NCBI GenBank assembly: GCA_045616685.1
Contig: JAZLHF010000013.1
Span: 1-28,839 of the forward strand
Length of the DNA stretch: 28,839 nt
Source: UBA1764 sp045616685
GTDB taxonomy: Bacteria; Bacillota; Clostridia; Peptostreptococcales; Anaerovoracaceae
Direction of reading: 5' to 3'
Shown here: positions 22,784 to 28,839 of the stretch, piece after piece
Layout of the letters: each line of letters starts with the position of its first letter
Numbering within the stretch: position 1 is the first letter of the stretch
Translations under genes and position numbers: made by a program
Notes under the pieces: generated by a model
What the model saw: only the letters and a program-made list of their open reading frames with translations
What the model was told of the DNA's origin: nothing
The model's database searches: none

Positions 22784-23050
22784 TTAAAATACTCCTAAAT
22801 AGGACATGGCCATTAAAATATAAATTGGAAAAAAACAATATGCCATAAATAGTTCTTTATGATCGAACTTTTTAAATCCATCTGTCATCATTATGAGCTC
22901 GCTTAGATATGCTAAAGCTCCAAAGATATATCCCATTCCTCTCAAAAGGTGTTCATACGAAGACTCTTTGAAAGAAATAATCCAGAGGATAGCAGCAATA
23001 GCTACAGTAATATTTCTAATTTTTAGAAACGTTGATTCTACGTTTTTCAT
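22784..23050 (-). CDS. Small membrane protein, family not recognised
   Basis: 88 aa with three likely membrane segments (about residues 12-27, 37-57 and 68-86) and short charged loops including FKESSYEH and DGFKKFDHKE. No motif points to a function. It ends 7 nt before the DUF554 gene, so the two are one transcription unit and may act together. Confidence 0.65.
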   Translation of the reverse strand: MKNVESTFLKIRNITVAIAAILWIISFKESSYEHLLRGMGYIFGALAYLSELIMMTDGFKKFDHKELFMAYCFFPIYILMAMSYLGVF

Positions 23051-23098
23051 TTTTAAACCTGCCTACTTATAGATAACTGGGTGTGGGTTATTTTAGTT

Positions 23099-23107
23099 GA
23101 TTATAAC
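23099..23107 (-). promoter_or_regulatory. Probable promoter of the 88-aa/DUF554 unit
   Basis: Minus-strand extended -10, TGTTATAAT (TATAAT at 23099-23104 with TG one base before). No clear -35 box. It lies about 50 nt before the 88-aa start codon. Confidence 0.5.
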
Positions 23108-23127
23108 ATATGTATAAATAATTATAT

Positions 23128-23167
23128 ACAAAAAACCGGTGTGGCAGCGATGTGCCAATCACCGGTT
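23128..23167 (-). terminator. Terminator of the 296-aa SLH gene
   Basis: AAACCGGTG and CACCGGTTT arms with inner TGGCA/TGCCA around GCGATG; on the minus strand a T6 run follows. Placed just after the stop codon at 23185. Confidence 0.88.
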
Positions 23168-23184
23168 TACGTCTATTTAAGTGA

Positions 23185-24075
23185 CTATTCAGAAAGTGTG
23201 CAGAATCTTTCAATCATTACTGCTGCTTCGGCTCTTGTTAAGAGAGCTGCTGGCTTAAGTGTGCCATCTGTATATCCTGTGAGGATACCCTTCATTACAC
23301 ACCAGTGCATTGCTTCGTTAGCCCAGCTGCTGATATCACTTGCATCTTTTGCATCAAGCAAGAACATCCAAGAACCTGTGAAGCCTTTGCCTTGCATCTT
23401 AGCATAATTGTAAAGCATTGTAGCAAACTGCTCACGTGTAATGTTGCCGTCTGGGTTTGTACCATCAGAGATACCATTTGTCATAGCCCAAGATTGTCCA
23501 ATGCTGTACCAAAGTTCTCCACCTTCAGTATCACAACCATCCATACGAGCAAGGATTGTCATCATCATAGCTCTTGTTGTGTTAGCCTTTGGAGCAAATT
23601 TTGTTTCGCTAACACCTGTCATGAGGCCCTGAGTTAAACAATATGTTACACCCTCGGTGAACCAGTCGTTTTCAGGAAGATCTTCGAAACTATTGCCCTT
23701 AGATACGATAGAATATTCATATTCCATAGAACCAGTATAATCCTCGTCTCTATCGGATACGCTAACTACTACCTTATACTGGCCAACTTCGAATGGTAAT
23801 CTAAGCTGTTCATCCTGATATTCTACCCATTCAGAGTCCTTATACTGATAGTAAGCAAATCTGTATCCATATGCTGAAACAGGTTCTCCATTAAGATATA
23901 CAGTGCTTGGAGCCATTACAGAATACTGTTCGCCGTAGGCAATCTGATTTCCAGCACTAATTGGAACATAGTCACCAAATGTAACTTCAGATTTAGCAAA
24001 AGCACTTACTGGAAGCAATGTTGCCAATAATGCTGCTACTAATAAAGTTAATAAAATTCTCTTAGTGTTTTTCAT
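23185..24075 (-). CDS. Secreted S-layer-homology (SLH) protein, 296 aa
   Basis: Signal peptide MKNTKRILLTLLVAALLATLLPVSAFA, then an N-terminal domain of about 100 aa with a beta-rich look (YEYSIVS at its end) that I cannot assign, and a C-terminal half made of three SLH repeats: FEDLPENDWFTEGVTYCLTQGLMTG, WAMTNGISDGTNPDGNITREQFATMLYNYA and ISSWANEAMHWCVMKGILTGYTDGTLKP. SLH repeats anchor proteins to secondary cell-wall polymer. The ATG at 24073-24075 has GAGGAG upstream; a TTG start five codons earlier is unlikely. It has its own promoter and terminator. It shares its SLH type with the 1126-aa neighbour, but the N-terminal part differs. Confidence 0.88.
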   Translation of the reverse strand: MKNTKRILLTLLVAALLATLLPVSAFAKSEVTFGDYVPISAGNQIAYGEQYSVMAPSTVYLNGEPVSAYGYRFAYYQYKDSEWVEYQDEQLRLPFEVGQYKVVVSVSDRDEDYTGSMEYEYSIVSKGNSFEDLPENDWFTEGVTYCLTQGLMTGVSETKFAPKANTTRAMMMTILARMDGCDTEGGELWYSIGQSWAMTNGISDGTNPDGNITREQFATMLYNYAKMQGKGFTGSWMFLLDAKDASDISSWANEAMHWCVMKGILTGYTDGTLKPAALLTRAEAAVMIERFCTLSE

Positions 24076-24116
24076 ATTTTTTCTCCTCAAAATATATGTT
24101 TTTTCATCCTTCTTTT

Positions 24117-24145
24117 ATTTTACGGCCTATACTCTTCTATTTCAA
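24117..24145 (-). promoter_or_regulatory. Promoter of the 296-aa SLH gene
   Basis: Minus-strand TTGAAA (24140-24145), 17-nt spacer, TAAAAT (24117-24122). Confidence 0.7.
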
Positions 24146-24173
24146 TATCTTATAAGAAAAGTAATAATATAGT

Positions 24174-24210
24174 AAAACCCTTGAAACCATTTTGATTTCA
24201 AGGGTTTTAA
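24174..24210 (-). terminator. Terminator of the 1126-aa SLH gene
   Basis: Perfect 13-bp arms AAAACCCTTGAAA and TTTCAAGGGTTTT around a short loop, just downstream of the stop codon at 24229. Confidence 0.88.
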
Positions 24211-24228
24211 AACAACTTTTAAATTCTT

Positions 24229-27200
24229 CTAATTTGCCAGTACCTTTTCGCCTAAACGCTGGAACATCGTTGCAGCTTCTGCTCGGGTAGCAGTCTTTGC
24301 CGGGTTAAGCATACCGTTATTATCGCCACCAATAATGCTTGCTGCAATACAGAAGTTCATGCCTGCAGCAGCCCAGTCGCTAATAGTAAATACATCGGCA
24401 TAGGACAGTGTGTTGGTGTCCTTAACAAACTCGTCTGTATCAACACTCTTAAAGATTGCATAGCGATAAAGCATAGTAGCAAGCTGTTCGCGAGTAATAT
24501 TTGCTGTCATGTTTGTTCCGTCGGAAATGCCATTACGCATTGCCCAAGCCTGACCATCGGCATACCATTCGGCTCCGGTAGAAGTTATGGCCTCACCGCT
24601 TAAACGAGCAAGCATTGTTACAACCATACCGCGAGTAAGAGTATTGTTCGGAGCAAACTGTGTTGAACTGATTCCGTTCATAATGCCATTTTTAAGGCAA
24701 TATTCAATTCCATCATGATACCACTGTGCCGGGTTTGTATCCTCAAACTTTGTGAGCGGACATGTGTCGTCCTTTGGGCATTCTGTTGTAACAGGTTCTT
24801 TAACCTTTGATCCGCCGCCAGAACCACCAGAGTTACGCCTTGGCTGAGGGATACTCTTCATATAACCCATGATATAATCATATGTTTCAAAAAGCGCCTC
24901 ATTTGGTTTATTTGCCATTCCGTTTCGTTTTGCAGCACCGATAACACCTTGATAAAAGGCTGTTAATCCGATTGATGCATATGGTATTTCTTCGGCATCT
25001 TCAATCATCATATCTATAAATGTCTCTATATCTTTAACATATTCTTCTTTATTTTGGTATGGGCCTACAAGTATTTCACCAATAGCATCCATTGAAGCAG
25101 CGCCCATCTTTCCTAAAGCTACCTGGGCAGTATAATTTTTCTCAATCGCCTTACTAAGTATATCGAAATTGTCTAAAAGATGTTCACAGATATCTTCATA
25201 TTCGGAAGTATTTATACATACACGCTTTATTGCTCCAACCATACCTTGTCCAAAGATTCCGATTGCGATGCTGCTTTCAGGAGAATCAAGAATTACTTTT
25301 GCACATTTTTTGTGCATTTGCTCTGCAATTCTTTGTAGCGTTTTGTTTTTATATAAAACCTCACCATAGGCATCACTGCAAGCTGCCTCAATCTTACCTA
25401 AAGCTGTTGCAGCTAATTCTGACACCCGGTTTTTTCCATAAATACTACAAATGGTGTCAAGCATATCAAAATAGTAATCAACCAGCAATTCCGCTGCCTC
25501 GTATTTTTCTGGATGGGTCATTATTTCCTTTCCAGCTTCACCATCCCATTCCATCATATTCGTTATGCATCTTTTTGCAGCGCCAACAGCACCTTGTCCT
25601 CCGGTAGCTATACCCACTTGGAACTCAGGCTTTTCAGCCATAGCTTCTGACAAACCGCTAAATAATCTTGTAAATGGGTGAGGCTTACTTTCTTCTGATT
25701 CAAAAACAGACACTTCTAAATCAGAGGCATCTTCAGGGAAAGGCCCAGATTCAGGATTACGATAGCCACATTCACCTACAGCATCCAGCAAAGCGGCATA
25801 AACTTTTCCAAGCCCTGCAGAAGCTTCAGGATTCTCAAGAAGCACGTCTCTGCCAAGCTTGTACATCTCGTTAAGTGCTTTCGTATCTTTATTATTTAAA
25901 TAGCAACGCTTAACAGCTCCTAGATATCCCATTGTTTGGGATACAAGGCCCGAAAACCCTTCGGGAATTTTTTTAGCATCTTCAATTGTTCCCTCTAATG
26001 TAGAAAAGATTGCTTCATTGTGCTTTGCTCTTTCTCCTTCTTTAAATCTGCTTGTTTCGACCAGGTAACTTGCCATACTTTGCGCCATATGAGCCATCAT
26101 ATCAGCAGATTTAGAATCTTCCAAAAATGCTTTCAAAGCCATATTATATAACTCTTCTAAAACTTTTTCTCCTACATTAAGGATTTCTTTATCACTGTCA
26201 GCAAGTGAACTAATCGCAGATATCATTCCTCCCTTAATATAATCATTTGTATATAATAAATCATCAATAAGTTTGTAATTTTCAAAAATCGTTTCACTTT
26301 CATATAGTACAGTTGCATCGTAGAACGGCTCACTGGCATCAACTGGAATCTCACTCGTACCATCTGCTATTGTCTCAATATTTTCAAAAAAAGGATTAAT
26401 ATCAAAGATAGTATCAGTGGCCAATATGCAAAGAGCTGAGGCACACTGCGGATATTTAATAATATCGTCTGTGAAACGTTCCCACCATGTTTTAAAAGTA
26501 TCCATAGTTTCTTTGCTCGCGAGTTTTTCTTTATTTGCCATAAGCATAAAATACAGGGTTGATTCTGTAATTAAACTAAGCTCATCTTCGCAAGATTCCG
26601 CACTCTTTATCTTTTTGTTTGCATTTTCAATGAATTCTTTAACATAATTAATATCTCCGTCTAATAGTTTTTCAGTCGCTTTAACCTGGTTAGAATTTGC
26701 GAATGTGCTTTTGCCTCCAAAGTTTGGAAGCTGCGCGATACAATCCATTAAATCCATAAAAGAGCTTTTAACTTTAGCTCGTGTCTCGAGATTAAAATAG
26801 CCTAATTTTGCATCTACCCAAGCGCTATAAGCTGCCAATGTAAAAATTGCAGTTTCTGGCTCTTTTTCTACCTTTTCAAGCAATAATTTGTAATCAGCGT
26901 CAACTTCTTGTATTGCCTCAGGAAGATTTGTATTGTTATAATCTATTTCCTTTTCATAGGACATTAGAACAACATTATATAGCATTTTCAGAGTTTCGCT
27001 ATCAAGCTTTGAAGCATTAACTACATTGTCATACTCCTTGTAAAAATCAAAAAGAAAATCAATCACCAAAACAGATTCCGAATTTCCATATATTTCCTTT
27101 TCCACTTTTTCATATCGGCCTATATCATTAAGCAGCAACGCGCCTCCGTTGGCATAGACTATAGAGTAATCAGGATTATCAATTATATAATCAAGAATCA

Positions 27201-27609
27201 TTTCTAAAGTACTAATCAAAAATTCTCCATATGCATAAGTCTCTTCATCGCCAATGATAATATTTCTATTTAATGCGGCACGCTTAATTGTGCCTATAAT
27301 ACCAGTTCCCACAGTTGCAAAAGCTGCCGAAAGCTCTGGGTAATCAATAATAGCATTGAAAAGAATATCTACTGCTTCATAGGTAAATTTTGTTTCCCCG
27401 GTTTCCCCGACACTATCGGAAACTGCGGCTCCGATTGTACCTATTGCCGCTTCGGCCATAGCATATTCGTTTTCGTTTAGTAAATTTGGCATAAATAAAT
27501 CCCAAATTCCGCCTACCGAAGCAAGTTCAGAATCAGCAAAAACAGCCACCGGCAAACATGTCATAAGCATAGCAATCACTAATAAAATTGACAATATTCT
27601 TTTGCGCAT
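24229..27609 (-). CDS. Large secreted SLH protein with internal GxxGAxKR repeats
   Basis: 1126 aa. Signal peptide of about 25 residues ending AVFA. The body is mostly helical and acidic. A core motif, GxGxxGAxKRxxxN, recurs with the KR near residues 109, 567, 679, 795 and 894 (GIIGTIKR, GYLGAVKR, GAVGAAKR, GMVGAIKR, GVIGAAKR), each about 30-50 residues after a companion motif like LGKxxAAxxDAxGE or, in the first copy, IGTIGAAVSDSVGE. In the C-terminal cluster the period is about 100-115 aa. A flexible SGGSGGGS linker (about 926-936) leads to three SLH repeats (955-1126). I know no family for the repeat region. The ATG at 27607-27609 has GAGGTG 6 nt upstream; a GTG three codons earlier overlaps that site. 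Confidence 0.82.
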   Translation of the reverse strand: MRKRILSILLVIAMLMTCLPVAVFADSELASVGGIWDLFMPNLLNENEYAMAEAAIGTIGAAVSDSVGETGETKFTYEAVDILFNAIIDYPELSAAFATVGTGIIGTIKRAALNRNIIIGDEETYAYGEFLISTLEMILDYIIDNPDYSIVYANGGALLLNDIGRYEKVEKEIYGNSESVLVIDFLFDFYKEYDNVVNASKLDSETLKMLYNVVLMSYEKEIDYNNTNLPEAIQEVDADYKLLLEKVEKEPETAIFTLAAYSAWVDAKLGYFNLETRAKVKSSFMDLMDCIAQLPNFGGKSTFANSNQVKATEKLLDGDINYVKEFIENANKKIKSAESCEDELSLITESTLYFMLMANKEKLASKETMDTFKTWWERFTDDIIKYPQCASALCILATDTIFDINPFFENIETIADGTSEIPVDASEPFYDATVLYESETIFENYKLIDDLLYTNDYIKGGMISAISSLADSDKEILNVGEKVLEELYNMALKAFLEDSKSADMMAHMAQSMASYLVETSRFKEGERAKHNEAIFSTLEGTIEDAKKIPEGFSGLVSQTMGYLGAVKRCYLNNKDTKALNEMYKLGRDVLLENPEASAGLGKVYAALLDAVGECGYRNPESGPFPEDASDLEVSVFESEESKPHPFTRLFSGLSEAMAEKPEFQVGIATGGQGAVGAAKRCITNMMEWDGEAGKEIMTHPEKYEAAELLVDYYFDMLDTICSIYGKNRVSELAATALGKIEAACSDAYGEVLYKNKTLQRIAEQMHKKCAKVILDSPESSIAIGIFGQGMVGAIKRVCINTSEYEDICEHLLDNFDILSKAIEKNYTAQVALGKMGAASMDAIGEILVGPYQNKEEYVKDIETFIDMMIEDAEEIPYASIGLTAFYQGVIGAAKRNGMANKPNEALFETYDYIMGYMKSIPQPRRNSGGSGGGSKVKEPVTTECPKDDTCPLTKFEDTNPAQWYHDGIEYCLKNGIMNGISSTQFAPNNTLTRGMVVTMLARLSGEAITSTGAEWYADGQAWAMRNGISDGTNMTANITREQLATMLYRYAIFKSVDTDEFVKDTNTLSYADVFTISDWAAAGMNFCIAASIIGGDNNGMLNPAKTATRAEAATMFQRLGEKVLAN

Positions 27610-27695
27610 AGCAAACACCTCATTATATTAAAAATATACCTATAACAATACGCAAAACGGCCAAAGCATCTTCGCTTCAGCTGTCCTTACCAAAT

Positions 27696-27725
27696 ATTGT
27701 ATCACTTGGTACCCCCCCCAATCAA
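27696..27725 (-). promoter_or_regulatory. Promoter of the 1126-aa SLH gene with a G8 tract in its spacer
   Basis: Minus-strand TTGATT (27720-27725) and TACAAT (27696-27701) are 18 nt apart, and 8 of those spacer bases are an unbroken G-run. Loss of one G would give the optimal 17-nt spacing. This is the layout of slipped-strand phase-variable promoters. Confidence 0.6.
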
Positions 27726-27750
27726 GGCAAATAATGGGAAAACGTCAAAG

Positions 27751-28839
27751 AGTCAAATATTTAAGTAACTTCCCGCACAGGGAACTTACCTTGAGAAACT
27801 AAGGGGATTTATCTATTATGTGGTTATAGGGAGCACATCGGAAAGGATGTGTCTTATGACTACTAAAAAATATAATCACCTTAGTTATGACGACAGATGT
27901 ATCATTCATCAGTTCCTCAGTTTTGGAAGAAACTTCACTGAGATTTCCAACAGACTCCAAAAGGATCGCACTACGATTTCTAAAGAAGTCAGGAATCATC
28001 GCTACACATTGGACAAAGAAGGCAAAAAGCCAACTTGTTTAAAGCTTAAAAAGCCACCTTATGTCTGTAATGCATGTGAAGCCAGACCAAACTGTTCGTA
28101 TCAACGATTTCAATATGATGCAGCTATTGCTCACAATGAGTACAAGAAAACCTTATCTCTTGAGAGGGCCTCTATTAAGCTTACTAAAGAGCAAATAGAC
28201 ACTATTAATGATGTCGTGGCTCCGTTAATGATCCAAAGACATCACAGTGTTAATCAGGTTTTTATTGATCATCCAGAATGTCTTCCAATCAGCAAGACAA
28301 CCTTTTACAGGTATATTGATTTAGGCCTTGTCCATGTGAAGAATATTGATCTTCAAAGAAAAGTCAGATACAAAGTTAAAAAGTCTGAAACTCCTTGTAA
28401 AGAGCGATTCATTAATGAACAAAAGCTTGGCCATTTATATACCAATTTTAAAGAGTATATGGATGAGCACCCAGCAGCTTCCGTTGTTGAAATGGATACT
28501 GTTATTGGCACTCCTGGTGGCAAGGGAGGGAAATGTTTCCTAACTATGCTGTTTCGTCAATACAACTTTATGCTGATTTATCTTTTGCCTTACAAAAGAT
28601 CTGAGTACGTTACAAAGATCTTTTTAAAGCTTAGAGATGCACTTGGTGATGAAGAATACAAAAGACTGTTCGAAGTGATTCTTACCGACAACGGTACAGA
28701 ATTTACTGATTCTAAGAGCATTATGTTCTCATTAGAGACCGGAGAGCTTTTGTCTAACCTCTTTTACTGCGAACCTTATTCTGCTTGGCAGAAAGGTTCA
28801 ATTGAAAGGAATCATCAATATATCAGATATGTCCTGCCT
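27751..28839 (+). mobile_element. IS30-family element, right copy (3' end beyond window)
   Basis: Starts where similarity to the left copy begins (27751) and runs off the window end. It contains the same leader hairpin near 27765-27788 and a transposase gene from 27856. It points outward, opposite to the left copy. Confidence 0.88.
27856..28839 (+). CDS. IS30-family transposase (3' end beyond window)
   Basis: 328 codons are visible, open to the window end. The N-terminal HTH region begins YNHLSYDDRCIIHQFL with a second helix FTEISNRLQKDRTTISKE, typical of IS30. CxxCxxxxxC cysteines follow (CNACEARPNC). The DDE catalytic core shows the first aspartate in VVEMDTVIG, the second in LTDNGTEF and the glutamate in KGSIERNHQ. 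GGAAAGGA is the ribosome binding site. No stop or frameshift is seen, so the visible part looks functional. Confidence 0.93.
   Translation, partial: MTTKKYNHLSYDDRCIIHQFLSFGRNFTEISNRLQKDRTTISKEVRNHRYTLDKEGKKPTCLKLKKPPYVCNACEARPNCSYQRFQYDAAIAHNEYKKTLSLERASIKLTKEQIDTINDVVAPLMIQRHHSVNQVFIDHPECLPISKTTFYRYIDLGLVHVKNIDLQRKVRYKVKKSETPCKERFINEQKLGHLYTNFKEYMDEHPAASVVEMDTVIGTPGGKGGKCFLTMLFRQYNFMLIYLLPYKRSEYVTKIFLKLRDALGDEEYKRLFEVILTDNGTEFTDSKSIMFSLETGELLSNLFYCEPYSAWQKGSIERNHQYIRYVLP

Noticed and set aside
1..28839. A composite transposon bounded by the two IS30 copies
   Set aside because: The interior is mostly housekeeping genes (secA, prfB, metK, rho, rpmE), so mobilisation as a unit is implausible.

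Overview
The window looks like a chromosomal segment of a low-to-mid-GC Gram-positive anaerobe of the class Clostridia (order Eubacteriales). The evidence is the gene order secA-prfB, a SAM-I riboswitch in front of metK, a rho/DUF1385/prmC/rpmE cluster, a complete liv-type branched-chain amino acid ABC transporter, AGGAG-type ribosome binding sites and S-layer-homology (SLH) surface proteins. The genus cannot be named from the sequence alone. Apart from metK and the right-hand transposase, every protein gene is on the minus strand.

Layout. (1) 1-2040 is an accessory edge. It holds the 5' end of an IS30-family element that leaves the window, a DUF4143-type AAA ATPase whose promoter is covered by four 23-bp-spaced repeats, and a chimeric remnant duplicating part of that ATPase and its 3' hairpin. 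(2) 2063-8947 is a tightly packed housekeeping run read right to left: secA, prfB (programmed +1 frameshift), an AI-2E family permease, a HAD phosphatase, tRNA-Thr(CGT) and a COG2509-like FAD protein. (3) 8948-9784 is a long intergenic region with a GC-rich nested inverted repeat, a regular array of nine GCATGC-centred palindromes, a consensus promoter and a SAM-I riboswitch controlling metK. (4) 10991-16778, read right to left, is rho, DUF1385, prmC, rpmE, an unrecognised 396-aa protein and an M29 aminopeptidase. (5) 17006-21979 is the liv operon (K, H, M, G, F), preceded by a newly noticed 28-codon leader ORF in which 15 residues are Leu, Ile or Val, followed by an intrinsic terminator. This has the design of an amino-acid attenuator. 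(6) 22078-23050 holds two small membrane-protein genes. (7) 23185-27609 holds two SLH proteins. The larger (1126 aa) carries a novel-looking GxxGAxKR repeat and has a G8 tract between its promoter boxes. (8) 27751-28839 is a second IS30-family copy, almost identical to the left one and pointing outwards in the opposite direction.

Functional links. RF2 (prfB) and its glutamine methyltransferase (prmC) are both present. Two amino-acid-linked controls, SAM for metK and (inferred) Leu/Ile/Val translation for livKHMGF, act through transcription attenuation. The strongest candidates for undescribed biology are the liv leader-peptide attenuator, the phase-variable-looking SLH promoter, the repeat operator of the ATPase, and the GCATGC paired-palindrome family, which recurs at three places with an invariant 29-bp spacing.
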